NCBI GenBank assembly: GCA_907163375.1
Contig: CAJQUW010012929.1
Span: forward strand, 1 to 64,000
Source of the DNA: Prostheceraeus crozeri
Lineage: Eukaryota; Platyhelminthes; Polycladida; Euryleptidae
DNA: 64,000 bases
Direction: 5' to 3'
The notes beneath the pieces were generated by a model. The model was not told the origin of the DNA. It saw only the letters and a program-made list of their open reading frames with translations, and ran no database searches. Of this stretch, positions 12,475-25,335 are shown one piece after another. The number at the start of each line of letters is the position of its first letter. Positions within the stretch are counted from its first letter, which is position 1. The position numbers and the translations under genes are program-made.

Positions 12475-15400
12475 TTAACACTAGAACTACGGATGAGGTC
12501 AAAACGACCTCAGTCACATTTTGAAATTTCGTACTTGGTGAACAAAGCTTCTCTAGGAATTGATATTTACCGACTTTTAATATATTTTGTCCGTTTTATC
12601 GTAGATGAAATTTCATTTAAATTGGTGATTCCCTTCACACTTAAATCCACCTGTTACCCTACAACTACGGAGTGATGTCATTTTGACCTCTCCTGTGTGA
12701 GAAAATTCTCGCAAAACTGAATTGCCTTTCAAATTAGAAATCTATGACAGCCGGATGTATATAAATTGATAGTTCACGATCTACTAAGATTTCTATGATT
12801 TATGGCAACATGAATTTCACTTTGAATGACATACTGTTGTTCAAAACACTTCATATTGTAGATCTATGTTGCGCTCTCCATGACAATACCATTGATTTCT
12901 TATTTGTCATTGTATTGCTTCTCATAAAGTCACTGATATTCAACACTAAGTATCAAAAGCCTGAAGAGTGAGTTCATACGCTTTGAAACGTCGGCGACAT
13001 TCCGCAGAAAAAGCAGCAATCACAGAATTAGATTGTTTAACCGCATCATTTTGCTAGAAGTGCAAACTGATTCAAAACAATGGCACATGCAGGAACTTAT
13101 TAAGTGGGCAAAAAGAAATTTTTAATACCTTGTAGAGATAGGAAAAATTGTCGTGCGTCGCTTGCGGATTGCTCTGAAATCCTTCAAACTGCTCCGATCG
13201 TCACGATTCCTTCAGATTCGTAAAATTCAGATCATTGTGCAAAAGTTTTCTCGATAATGTTGGGCCCTCCGATCATTTTAAAAAAAGTTAGCAGCCGCAC
13301 GAAAAAACGTTCACAAACTTCTCTGTAGAACTTCACATCGACTGCGTCTCTTTGCTGTGTGATCCGGTAGATAACAGTCACTGAAACATCGCACAATTTG
13401 ACGTGTATAATGTTGAACTGGCTGCTCATTGTTCGATTGCTATGGTATTGCAATCAATCTATGGCAGCAGATAGTGCCATTTCATTAACGTTACATGTTC
13501 CAATGTTTCCTTTCTAGTCAAACAGAAGAAGAGACGATCTGTCTAATTCTGTGGCAGCAATACTCCTCGCACAATTGAACGATACTGGTTCTAGTTGTGA
13601 ATCCAACAGTGAAGACGAGATAACACAAGCAAACAATGATGAATGTGACTCAACATCATCTGACACTGACACAGGATCTGTCGAAAATATCGAGCCACTA
13701 CGAAAGCGGTTGAATGTTCATGTGCATCCGGAAATCGGCAGTGGTGGTGATGAACTAGCTACACCTATGGTTACCCAGCGTGACGATAACTTGACGCATG
13801 ATGACGTACCGACTTTCACCTGTCGTAGTGGTAAAGTGTGGCAAGAGCACAAGTCGGTGGGTGTTGGACGCTTGCCATCACATAATATCTTTCGTGCGAA
13901 TGCGGGAATTACCACAAAGACTCGAGCTGCCGTAAATGATTCCAAACAAAGTGCTTTTTCATTATTGATGGATGAGAAGATGCTCAGATACGTAAGAAGC
14001 TGCACTGAGATGGAAGCTAAACGTGTGTTAGGTAACAGTGATTGGACATTGACACTTGATGAATTAGAAAAATTTATTGGATTATGCTATTTACGAGGCG
14101 TTTTTGGTGGGAAAAATATACCTCTACATAGCTTCTGGAGCAACGAATGTGGGTTGCCGATTTTCAAAGCTGCCATGTCCAGAGACCGCTTTTCTGCAAT
14201 TATGAAGTTCCTTCGCTTTGATGTAAAATCCTCTCGCAAAGCTCGACATTCTGCTGATAAATTTGCACTAGCTTCAGATGTGTGGAAACCCTTCATTCAT
14301 AACTGTCAACAATGTTTTGTGCCATTTGAAAACTTAACAGTAGATGAACAATTACTGCCCTGTAAATCAAGATGTCCGTTCACACAGTTTTTACCGAACA
14401 AGCTTGATAAATACGGCATCAAGTTCTTTCTGCTTGTTGATATCGAGACCAAATATTTGTGCAACGGGTTTCCTTACCTAGGAAAATATGATCCAAATTC
14501 TCAAAAGAAGCCTTTCGGCGACTTCGTTGTTCTTGAGCTGATGAAGCTTTATTATGGCCTTGGATATGGTGTCACAACCGACAATTATTTTACATCTCTA
14601 AAATTATGTGACGATTTGAAGTCTAAAAACACCAGCTTGGTTGGAACAGTAAAGAAAAGCAGACGTGAGTTACCCGACGTCCAAAAAATCATGACAAAGA
14701 ATCATGTATATGACTCTAAAATTCTTCGCTCGGAATCTGGGTGCACGTTGACAGTTTACAAAGCCAAAAAGACCAAAGTTGTCGCTTTGTTGAGCACTTT
14801 ACACGATAATGTCAACATCGCAGACAGTGAGAAGCGAAAACCAGAAACAATCTTGCATTATAACACAACAAAGGTCGGCGTTGATTGCATAGATCAGATG
14901 GCTCGGTTGTATTCCACCAAATCTGCTTCGAGACGCTGGCCAGTCGCTGTATTTTTCAACATATTGGACATGGCCGCTATCAATGCTTGGATTTTGTTCA
15001 GATATGCAAACAACTCATTCATCAGCCGACGAAATTTTATCCTTGATCTCGGTAAGGAACTGACAGACTTCAACACTCAAACAACAAGCCTTCCGTCTAC
15101 TCCTTCACAGTCACGTCGATTTTGTGCTGAGCGTGGATGCCGAAACAAAGCTCAAAATATGTGTGTTTCCTGTGCTTCTCACGTCTGTGGTAAACACGCT
15201 GAAAAAACCATAGTTTGTCTACAATGTAGAAAATAATGATGTTTTTTCGTTCATGCTTTGTCACTGTTCGTGCTCCTATTTCATACTCTTAAATTTTTTA
15301 CATGTTATAAATATAGTCTACATCCTCAATCAAGTACTAGAAAGTTTTGAATACATGTATATGTATTAGCTTATGGAAAGCAATTCCGACAATTAGATGA

Positions 15401-15479
15401 TAATAATCTGTATGTGAGGTCATTTTGACCTCAGTCCGTAGTTTTAGTAATACATTTTCCACCGTATTTCTAGTGTTAA
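12475..15479 (+). mobile_element. piggyBac-like transposon, complete-looking
   Basis: TTAA target duplications lie at 12475-12478 and 15476-15479. The ends are inverted: CACTAGAACTACGG on the left and, as reverse complement, CACTAGAAATACGG on the right (13 of 14 match). Inside each end sits a palindrome, GAGGTCAAAACGACCTC (about 12495) and TGAGGTCATTTTGACCTCA (about 15416), with a half-site GTCATTTTGACCTC near 12674. TTAA duplication and CACTAG-like ends are diagnostic of piggyBac. The element carries one open transposase gene at 13517-15236 and looks recent. Confidence 0.92.
13517..15236 (+). CDS. piggyBac-like transposase (PGBD family), open
   Basis: This is a DDD transposase that excises and inserts its element at TTAA without a footprint. 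Residues are numbered from the GTG codon at 13551, which is not the true start. The frame extends upstream to an acceptor-like TTTCTTTCTAG ending at 13517, giving SNRRRDDLSNS, so a short 5' exon with the ATG is probably upstream. Seen in order: an acidic N-terminus (about 10-60); the DDE_Tnp_1_7 fold with NLTVDEQLLP (D265), VTTDNYFTS (D344) and VGVDCIDQM (D445); GTVKKSRRELP; and a C-terminal cysteine-rich zinc-binding domain (C525, C530, C538, C541, C546, H549, C556, C559). Length from 13551 is 561 residues, usual for the family. No stop or frameshift is seen, so it could be active. Confidence 0.93.
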
Positions 15480-16490
15480 GTAGAAAACTGCTAGCTAGTC
15501 ATGAAACAAATTTCGTAGGAGACCGAGTCATGGACAAAGAAGAGAAATTTTTCAAATGTACATGTACATGTATGCCATGACTTGCAAGTTTTGCAAGTTG
15601 CATGTGAATCATCCAGCTCATAGGTGTTCAAAACGGTTCTAGTAGCGGGCCACATCGTGGATATGATTAGCTTCTTGATCGGTCAAACCTAAATCACCAT
15701 TCTATTCAGCGCTTACTTCATAATTAGCTATTCTTGATATAAATCATCAATTACAAGAATGATCAGGTAAGGAATAAAAGGTGGATTAAGCATCAGCATA
15801 TTGAGCTCTCGAGTATTCTTCAAAATAATTTCAAAAGACTTTGAAACTTGATATTTTACCACGATATAATTTGAGAAAATGATATTTAAAAGCTCTTGAT
15901 TTTGCGAAATTTTTAGTGCTTTTTTCACATTGTCATTTTTCAATTTGATCATGAGACATTTTACCACATTTATATATTTGTTCGATAATTGCTGTTTGAA
16001 AGATGTTAATCCATAAAATTGCTATTGGGTTGGAACATTGAGTTTGAATTGTATGCAATTGTGCATCAACATTGATTGCTCCATTTCAGGTAAGCAGCTG
16101 CTCAATATCATTTATATGTATGATTTCAATAAATATGCGAGAATATTTATACTTTGATAAAATTCTGTTCCGGACCTCTTACTAAATAGGTGTATAAAAT
16201 ATGCTTTGGGATACTTTCAATAATTAAAAACTTGACAATGTGATATCAGGCCGCTTATATTTATTAATGTTTATAACCTATCCTCTAAATATCATTCATC
16301 CACTTCTTGCTATAATAAAATATTACTTTATTCAAATGCAGTTTGTGCAATGTCAATGTCCTCTCCTTACAGAGCTATCCTAATTTCTCCATCGTTGCCT
16401 GCTTCATGATATTGTCATCTATCTTGTAAATATTCCCATAACATTATCATCGCCATATTCTGTATTCGTGTTCTCGATTGAGAAATAAAC
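15480..16490. other. Gap, nothing recognised
   Basis: AT-rich DNA. TACATGTACATGTATG lies near 15557, and a weak minus-strand open frame (15728-15967) has no domain. Confidence 0.4.
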
Positions 16491-16543
16491 GTTCTGATAT
16501 TCTGATATTCTGATATTCTGATATTCTGATATTCTGATATTCA
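16491..16543. repeat. Microsatellite, 8-bp unit TTCTGATA
   Basis: About six perfect tandem copies of an 8-base unit (TTCTGATA) with no interruption, which suggests recent slippage. Confidence 0.95.
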
Positions 16544-16990
16544 CTATCTGATGAGTGCGGAAACTCGATTATCCCCAGGTTTTCAAATTCGTCTAAAATC
16601 TGCAAAAATACATCAATCATCACCAATTAGCTTCGGGTTGACGTAAGCCTACTTAAGCATATTTTCTACCTACATCAAAACTTTATGCAGATCGGACAAG
16701 TACTTTTTGCATTATGGACGATAACGTGAAGCGCAGCGATGTCAACCGCTTCATTTAACTTCGTCTATTCGACGCATTATTGCTGCTCGTGTGTACATTG
16801 TTCTCTCTCAATCTCCCTTTTCTTCTCATCCACTACTACCATTTAAAATCTTCACATGACCACTGTCTTGCCACAACCTTTTTAGTTGAAAAAATGTTAG
16901 TGTAAGGGATCTGGCCTGGTCATCATCGCTTCACGAGTTGTCGGGGAATGACTTTGTTGACCTCATCGTGCGCCTAATATCTGGCCTGCA

Positions 16991-17150
16991 CACTCTAAAA
17001 AATTTAGGCGTTATTATATCCTAACGCGAGAATTGCAAAAAAGTTTCCGTTATACTCGCGTTATACCTGCCGTTATACTCAATGTGACGTTATTCTTTTG
17101 CAATTCTGGCGTTATACTGACGTTATACCCATGTTCGCCGTATATGGCCA
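16991..17150. repeat. Left terminus and subterminal repeats of the CACTA-like element
   Basis: Five or more spaced copies of a GCGTTATA-like word follow the CACTCTAAAAAA end. In this superfamily such words bind the transposase. The same words occur inverted at 23470-23634. Confidence 0.7.
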
Positions 17151-17299
17151 AATTGGCGTTATTGTAGGTGATCAATTGAATCAGAACAAAGATTATATTC
17201 GGTATATTTATTGAATGTGTACAATTATTATCAAACAAAAAATACGACATACATAAATACATGCAGAGAAGGATACAGCTTAGATATACCGACCGTTTC

Positions 17300-18089
17300 A
17301 TAAATCATTGGACAAAAAATGAACACATTTTTAAACGTAATTTTCTCTTTGAAGTCGTTATTCAATTTTGATAAACATTATATCATATGAAACCTTATAT
17401 TCCAAAGATTAATTTGAGGTGTACCATAAGTTCGTCAGTGGTCAGGTCACACACAAGAAAATCGAAAGTTTTCTTTAACACAAGTTTTCACCGTGAAGAT
17501 ATGTTTTGATGAAAACTCGAAGACTGCATGATCTATTGACAACGTTTCTCATGTTTTTATTTTATGATAGGATGGATACACAAAAATGAGGATCAGCTAT
17601 GATAAATTTACAGCAAAATCATTGCTCAAAAACATCGAAGACATTCTATTCATTGATGACAAACTCAATTTCAAAAAGATTATACTAGTAAAAAGATATC
17701 TTCAGCAGAGCGTTGATGTCTGGTCAGCAGGATTTAAAATTGAAAATTCAGGTCAATTTATTTACTCAAGACTGGCGTCATTCATCCATCGAATGGTGTA
17801 CAGCGCTTCGCTACAGCTGATGTGACTGACAGGCCACCATAGATAGAGGCGACAAGACAACTTATTAGATATGATAAACAATATCAAACAAATTCTTAGT
17901 ATTGTACATCACAATGGGATAAGTTAGGAGTATTATTATCGCATCTCTGATTGAGTAGCATCATCTCAACTGAACAAAATGAATCACCATGTTTGCAAGT
18001 TGCAATATTTGACAGTGGTGAAATTGCATTTGATAAGATTTTTCAAGTTTCCGATTTGTGCAACGATTAATATAACGGTCTGTATGCTA
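17300..18089. other. Element interior downstream of the minus-strand gene
   Basis: This is the 3' side of the minus gene. A minus-strand AATAAA lies at 17757-17762. A 79-residue plus-strand open frame (17586-17825) has no recognisable domain. Confidence 0.35.
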
Positions 18090-21000
18090 TTACAAAATAC
18101 AACTTAGGACACAAAGTATCACAAACCTAAGCGTTTGATAAAATTTCTCACTCTGAGATTTATATGGATATTCAACTTTCAGGATTGTCTCTTGAAAGAA
18201 GCCCATTATCTGGGCGAAAGCACTAGGATAATGTAAATCCAGCAAGTGATACACTATAAGAATGACGGCGACCACCAAATGAGATTCATCATTGAAACTC
18301 GCAGCCGGATACTCGCACCCTTTCCTGGAACGCACTGCAAACCTCGTATCGGAGAGCAGGACTTGTGGTCCGAATTTGGCCCGGTGCAGCAGAGCAGCTT
18401 CCATATCTTCGTCCTGCAAAGGAATTATCAGACTTCATTTCAACCATAAATGATCTCAACTCCACAAACAAATAGTAATCAGATGTAACAATTATCAGTG
18501 AACATATGAGCTGTGAAGCTGTCATGTGTTATGTAGATAACTTAAGGTGTAGGCAAAACATTGCCTTGCACAGAAAATATATCGAACCATTGGATATAGT
18601 GTCACAGATGCTACCAATGATTCTTAACGACTCGTTTCTCAGAATTATCTCTACATCACATGTATTTATAGAGGAGGCCGACTCAAAATGACATAAATAA
18701 GCACAAATAAGACTCTTACATTTATCACGTGTATAAGATTGTCAGCTGGTTTTTCCGAGTTGAAGACACTCTGCAGATCTATGATCGTCTTCAATCCACT
18801 TGCACCACGTATCGCTTGAATCTTATCGATGAAGTATTTATCGTCAATGAGAATACTAGCATGACTAGGAAACATCCGACTAAATTCATCAATAAGAAGC
18901 TCGGAGGAACGAGTCAGTCGGGCCGGCAATGAGTCGTAGAACCGACCGCTAAATAAGTTTCGGTTGAGAATCCGCAAATTCGGAATGGATGGGCGTGCTT
19001 TCTCTAACTCAATCTGTAAAAAAAGCAGCATCATCTATTTCAGCAGCTCAAACAACTACAACGTCATCATTTCAATTTGACAAAGAAAACTGAAATTATA
19101 AAACTATAACAATTAGTTCATTTATACCAGAGCAGCCAAATGATTCAATTGATTCAGTAACATTAAAAGCAATAATTTCGTATGTAAAATAACTACCAGT
19201 CTGATAACATAGTGAAGCGGTTTCGGAGAACTATAGTCCTCAACTCATAAAAATACTCAAAAATTGAGTCGAAATTGTTCTAACGTTAAGCTCTGAAGCA
19301 CATCGATATAGTTTCTACAAACGTGCACAGAATTACAATGAAAATTTCAGGCTCACATATTTGGCGTATAAACTTTCTAATGGTGGCATTTATTATTCCT
19401 AACTAGCTCATCCTCATACCATCCATTATACTTGCGCGCAAATACAGTTGAATTCTGGAATTATCAGTGAGGACACAAAGAGAGTATCAAATGAATATAT
19501 CTGAAATGTTTTCTTTCAATAATATTATTTCAATATACATGTAGGCCTATACGTCTTTAAAGAGTATCTTTACGCCTTGCTGCTTTCCAATGCTACTAGA
19601 AAGTGAAATGTACCATTAAGAAGCTACTTAATTGGTCTTTGACTCATGAAATTGTAAATACGCAGTAGGATTTAAATAATATCCAAGTTTGAAAAACTTT
19701 TTTCATGTCTGATATCATTGATTATCATAGTACGACTCAAATTTATAGAAAGATGCACTAAACCTTAAATCAATCTATAGGCTACTTTGTTTAAGTTACC
19801 GCACATGGAGAATGCAAAAATGTAGCTTAAAATTCAGAAAATTACTTTTCAAAACCGGTTATTTTTTGGTGAAAAGTTAAGAAAAAACAAAATATCACGA
19901 AAGCCTAGGTTGAACGAAGTAGTTTTAAAAGTAAAAGTCGACAGGGAGGCCGAACGACCCTCCCCCGATATGGATAGAGTCAATCGACAGTCCCAAGATG
20001 TTTACTGGTAGGTAGACACATCGAGGAATGATCCGATGATTAGTAGCCAAATACCGTTACTATGAATTGTAGTGACTAGATAATTGCATGCTAAGCAACG
20101 TAGACGGACTTTATGAAGCATGGAATGAAGTCCATCATTAAGTTGTGAGCAGATTGAAAGATGAAATAGTTCGCCGTAAAGATGAAATAGTTCATTTCGT
20201 TACTTATGGCTAAAACTTAAACAATTTTGGCTCAAATATTTACCTTCGTGTTAAGCAGAAGTTGGTCGGTCTCCATGACCTTTTCTATGACAACTTCTCC
20301 GCTAATCAACCCCTTCGATACACAGTGAGTTGATGGCTTCTTGCGAAATCCGTGAAGTTTCGTAAAACTCCTTCGTCGTAGTAGATTGGGAACAGACGCC
20401 AAAACCTTTTCCACTTTTTCCTGCAAATGAAAAAAATAATTCACTATTTGCATTTTTGGCTGCTAATTTTTGATAAACTCAACGATCAAAGATCCGACAT
20501 TTTCTGAAGTTCATATACACATATATTATTTGATATTACGTTTCATACATGCATTTTGTCATAAAACTCTACTAAGGTTGTAACTCTACTAACTCTACTA
20601 AGCTAATCTAAAAACTCTACTAAGCGCCAGTGTAACTTTTTCGTTACAGCACTTTTCGGAATCTGCTGTCTTCTCCAGCTTGCGACGTATGATACAATAT
20701 TTTGATTACCATACATTATTTATCACATATTTTCAGGTAAACAATCGCGTCGCCAATTCAAAATTTATCACTTTTTAGTGCTTATATTTTATCACGAAAT
20801 TAGACAAAAAATGGGCTTGAAATCTGCCTATATACTGAAAGGCTTTGTGTATGAACGTCCACATGTAATTTACTTCCCATATGATTAGCGTGTTCTCATT
20901 ATCCATCAAATACCGAAAATAGCGATCAATACTTGCTCGGATATTCATTCATGACATGGCACGTCATTTTTTTTAACCGTAACGTTTTAGTTACATTGGC

Positions 21001-21853
21001 GTAATATGATATACAATTGTTAAATACAGCAGCAATATAAATGAAGTAAATGGTGGTGAGTACTATCAATATTCTTTAAAACTAATGTTTGTTGAATACT
21101 GAAAACGATCAATTTCATTGGAATATTGCACTCTTATGAATTTGGAGTCGATGCAGAAAGAGAATCAATTTCTCGACATGAATTTCAAAATATAGAAACT
21201 TGTTCTCATTTCAACGATAACGACCTCACAGCAAACAGCAACGACAAGTAGCATAAAGCAGGCCTTTGATTAAAATTTGCTAATTCACAGTTTCTACAAA
21301 TACCTCTGAAATATGATGGAGAGCTTTCACGCTGAAGCTATGACTCATTACTTCGACAGGAATTGCTTGGAGCAATTCATAACCTGCATTTGAAAAAAAA
21401 TTGCTTTTGTATATTTTGACATCATATGACGCCATCGTAACGAAATCGATACGGCTCTAACTTCTAAGATAGGGTTATTGTAATGAACTGGTCATCATAT
21501 ATTATTCTTAATTATAACATTCTGAAATACCTGTCACCGTTTTTATAGAAAATTTGCCGATATTTATATAGGCGGCCTTAAATGGGTTAAGACGGCATGC
21601 CTAATCTTAATGTACAAGTAGAATGTGGACTTGAACACTCGTCGGATTACAATTGTGTGAGAAATATTAGATTGACATACATGTAATATATATCACTTTT
21701 AGACAAAGATATCTTCAATTTAACTACATAAAAATTACTGATGTATTGAACTATCAGTTATTACTTACCACTGTTCACAAAATCTGTCAGCTGTCCATCC
21801 TTTTCAATAATTATTCGGCTAGTTCCGTCACACGTAACTTTGACAGCTTTCAT
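18090..21853 (-). CDS. CIDE-N-like / SAMD3-like gene, five exons
   Basis: Predicted exons are 21853-21769, 21383-21304, 20420-20244, 19013-18720 and 18413-18090. All have GT/AG borders, and phases chain without error to a 319-residue protein. Exons 1-2 (MKAVKVTCDGTSRIIIEKDG, then LTDFVNS/GYELLQAI) look like the first half of a ubiquitin-like CIDE-N/PB1 domain. The last exon holds VVAVILIVYHLLDLHYPSAF and AQIMGFFQETIL, which matches the C-terminal domain of SAMD3-like proteins. The middle exons (PNLLRRRSFTKLHG; LTRSSELLIDEFSRMF) are helical and unrecognised. The intron after FVNSG matches in place and phase that of the plus-strand relative at 44959-57615. It lies within CACTA-like ends. Function is unknown; SAMD3-like proteins often travel with animal CACTA-like transposases, so an accessory role is inferred. 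A further 5' exon is possible. Confidence 0.65.
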
Positions 21854-23464
21854 CTTCAAACAACAGATGCGGTATTCGAAATTAATGATGGCAGTAAGCA
21901 TTTAGACAAATTACGAAACAAAATATTTTCTTATGATTGCATAATTATACTTAAAAATAAATAAACTTACAAGCAAACGCAATTCCAGAATGGTATATTA
22001 TCTCGAAATTCCATTTGGAATTTCATATAGCACAATCATGAAAGAATTGACGACTTTAATTGATCAATCTTTATTAGATACCATAGCATCCAACCCTGTT
22101 TATCGGGCACAAACGCCAACTTAATCAGTTTATGCCTGATAAGAGTTAATCATCCAGTCTAGAGCGTCAAATTTAAGGCTGAATGATTTATGCATATCTG
22201 CAATGCAACATGGAGATAAACAGTGAACAAATAATAGGCTTAGTGTCATTCTGATTATAGATTATTGACAAGTCTGCTCATCTGCACAGAAGCCTATGTC
22301 ATGTATGAGAGTTCATCAAATGACATCTGATTGGAATGATGATATCTCGTAGGACTGTTTTTCTTATATTTTCAATGACACAGTCAAAATCTACCGGCCC
22401 TTCGGGCCGCACAACGATAACATTTGAACTGTAGGAATAGACCATTGCACTAAACTTAATAGAAAATTGGGAAATTCAGTGAATCAATAGAAAATAATTC
22501 ATAACACATTATTGACTATCAACTTGCTTGATCGCTTACGCTTGTATATTAGATTTGTACAATTGTTGATATATCTCATGGGAACTACGTAAAAAAGATA
22601 GCAATTCATATTGTTTTTGATATCCCATTCTTTTTTGATAAAAACATAATTCAATTATAACATGATTTTATTGTTCTCCCCGTCACAAAAATATTAGATG
22701 AAATTGTGCATAACATTATAGTTCATGTTATCTAAAATAAAGCTAAAATTATTTGTTTAGCCGCATCGAAATAAAAAATGCATCAAGCATTTTGATATTT
22801 TTGAACTTAAAATGAACAGCTGAAACTATGTGTTTTCAGTAAAAATTCATGGACATGTATGAATATCATGAATGTTTTATAAAATTTCCTTCGTCATGTA
22901 AACTACTTCGTATAGGAAAATTTGATGCAAAAACTCTGATCAATCAAAATGTCATCGTCAATTTGAAAAATGATTTTTGATGTTTAACACTAACTTTCGA
23001 TGTGGAATCTCTCAACTTTCAAAACATATTGAAGAGACTGATACCAGCATTGCCACCAGTATGCATAGGCTATTCCTGTTTCCTAGACGCGCTAATATTC
23101 GCGACAAATCAACCTCAAAGCACGAGGGAAAAATCATGAAAAACGCAGGAACATCTCTCGACGGAGCAAAGAAGGCGCGGCTAGTCTAACCCAAGGAGCA
23201 AATGCAATCAGCATTCCTTGGTCAAAGAAAAGAGTGCCGACCATGTCAAACAAATCCACAAAGCTGTGAAAAGATTCCTGTTTTACGCTTTCATGTTCGG
23301 GTCAGCTAAAAAGATGCAAAGATGAGAAAAGCTAATACTAACTATATTTTGTGATAGAAATCTTTGACATCATAGGTTCAATATTATAGCAGTTACGACA
23401 ATTCAGGTAGTCGTTATGCATAATAAATATGCTTCGACAATTCCTGAATCCACCACGATGAATT
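21854..23464. other. Element interior upstream of the minus-strand gene
   Basis: Expected to hold the promoter and any 5' exon of the minus gene. A GC-richer stretch at 22977-23280 is open on the plus strand for 70 residues (NFRCGISQLSKHIEETDT...) and could be coding, but shows no known domain. A perfect UUCG-capped hairpin lies at 22395-22409. Confidence 0.3.
22395..22409. other. Hairpin with UUCG tetraloop
   Basis: CGGCC-C(TTCG)G-GCCG forms a perfect G/C stem closed by the very stable C(UUCG)G loop, standing alone in AT-rich DNA. No role is evident. Confidence 0.5.
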
Positions 23465-23634
23465 GCAGCTCGCGTTAAACTCTAACGGCAACGTAGCGGG
23501 AAGATATTCTAACGGCAAGTAAAACGCGATGATATTAGTATAACGCCAGAGCTCCTAATATAACGGCAATATAACGACAATTGAAATTATCTAACGGCAC
23601 CTGGTGATATTTTGGCGTTAGATTTTTTACAGTG
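23465..23634. repeat. Right terminus and subterminal repeats of the CACTA-like element
   Basis: TCTAACGGCAA, TATAACGCC, TATAACGGCAATATAACG and TCTAACGGCAC precede the end TTTTTTACAGTG. They are inverted relative to the left array. Confidence 0.7.
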
Positions 23635-23639
23635 CAGAG

Positions 23640-25160
23640 ACAGCATACAGTTCAAACATAATGCTGCTATTTCTTAATAGGGATAAGACTTGGCAAATCT
23701 AAATGAATGTCAGTAAACACAGATGAATGAATAAGTCACACGATCACTTAATTAATAGCACTTCAAGTTTTCGTGCTTTTGATTAAATTTAACAGGTTAT
23801 CAGCAACTTTCAAAACATAGGAAGCTGACATACATGTAATTTTCCTAAATTTTGAATCCTACATTTTCACTTATCGTAATATTTTTAGTGCATAAAATGA
23901 TTGAGATTGATTATATTTTCTCACCTTGGTTTGGAATCTTGTCATGTAAAAGAGCATTCGATCTTGATAACATTCCTTTTCCGCGCACGTGATAAAGAAG
24001 GTTCGATTCCGCATATTGTTTGACAGGATTTATAGGATATGATCTCTTCCTCACTTGTTTGACGGAAATGCAATCCTTCACGACGCTACAAAGTCAGGTG
24101 AAACTTGAAGACAGCAATTGTAAATTAAGTTCGCGTTGGTTTCGCGTTGAAAAGTCATCGAGTAACTGCAAAAGCGAATATTAACCGAAGCAGTCCATCA
24201 GAAAATGACTTTGTTTCACGCTATGCTAATGCCGAATTCCGAGTTTCGACTCGACACCCAAGTGCTGTCAGCTTAAAGCGTGGCGCATTGATACGTTTGG
24301 CCAAGACTGCAGTAAGAACAGACGTCGTTGATCAATCCATGGTAGCATAGCAACTTTGCATAAATAGACTTCTGCGTCACGACTGCTGACTCACTCACCT
24401 CGTATCCTCCTGTATTGTACGCATATGCCAGACTTCAGAAAACTCAGTCGATGGTTCAACAATAACATTGTTGGTGAAATTATGAAATACAATGAAACCC
24501 GGACTGAAGAGGGATGGATCTTGACTTCTTGTCTTGATACCTAAATTGACAACTGCCATGATAGTCGATTGTCAATCAAGAAAGCACATAACTAATTTCT
24601 ACAGTACGAGGAAAATCATAGGTACTACATGGACTATAAGCTTTCGATAAGCTGCTTTCACAAGTGTAATATCATTCCGAATACTAGGCTCTACGCATGA
24701 TCATTTTAATGTCTATACCAGAGCTTTAAATAGTTCTAAAATTATTTTGATGAAACACATGCATCAACTGGCCATTTAAACATCACCTTTCCAACGCTAT
24801 CACGTGTGTCTATATTTGGTGTAGTTCTTTTACAGCAACGCAACTGTAATTGTGGGCTATCAACTATTCTCGCGTTTAATATGTATTGATCTGGTGTACA
24901 GTAAAATACACCCAAGTTCCGTGTGACGAAAATATTTAATTGACTGGGATAAGTAATGAAGCATTTAACATTTTTATGACAATGGCCCAGATTGGCTTTG
25001 TATGTAAACTAATCTGCCTCATTCCAAACGAATCAAGCAAAGCAGCAAGAGCTTATTAGCCATTCAAAATTATTATTCCGCTTTTGTCTGATCATTTATC
25101 GCCGTGAGAAGCCCTTCAAGCTGATGACGCTTGATAAGAACAGAAAAAAATATTGCTTGC
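23640..25160. other. Gap, nothing recognised
   Basis: Includes a plus-strand open frame of 67 residues (24147-24350) without a known domain, and several GATTCGAATCC-like fragments that do not fold as tRNA. Confidence 0.35.
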
Positions 25161-25162
25161 TT

Positions 25163-25335
25163 AGCCAATTTAGTAGGTGCCTGATGTGCCTAGTAGGCAT
25201 ATGGTAATCATGCCATAGCAAACTTTGCCCTACCAATTTAGTAGGCGCTTGGCATGGACCTACTAGGCATATGGTAATTATACTTTGCTCAATCAATTTA
25301 GTAGGTGCTTGATATGTGCCTAGTAGGCATATCGT
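25163..25335. repeat. Tandem repeat, about 60-68 bp, three copies
   Basis: Three units share CCAATTTAGTAGG(T/C)GC, then GCCTAGTAGGCATAT, then GGTAAT. They begin near 25165, 25233 and 25293. GCCTAGTAGGC is itself a palindrome. The array abuts the 3' tail of the LINE. Confidence 0.75.

Larger units (their letters stand above)
16991..23634. mobile_element. CACTA/EnSpm-like element carrying one spliced gene
   Basis: The left end reads CACTCTAAAAAATTTAGGCG, and the right end, as reverse complement, CACTGTAAAAAATCTAACGC. Both ends continue into arrays of short subterminal repeats: GCGTTATA, GCCGTTATA and CGCGTTATAC on the left (to about 17150), and the inverted AACGGCAA and TATAACGCC forms on the right (from about 23470). 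CACTG/CACTA termini plus subterminal repeats are the hallmark of CACTA/EnSpm elements. The bases next to both ends are CA, compatible with a 2-bp duplication. No transposase motif was found in the 6.6 kb; the only recognisable gene is the CIDE-N/SAMD3-like gene at 18090-21853. Mobilisation would therefore need a transposase elsewhere. Confidence 0.7.

Noticed and set aside
13232-14296. Minus-strand open frames over the piggyBac element
   Set aside because: Antisense shadows of the transposase or of its 5' leader with no independent support.
24000-24012. Possible tRNA gene (GGTTCGATTCC box B)
   Set aside because: No box A at the proper distance and no cloverleaf can be drawn.
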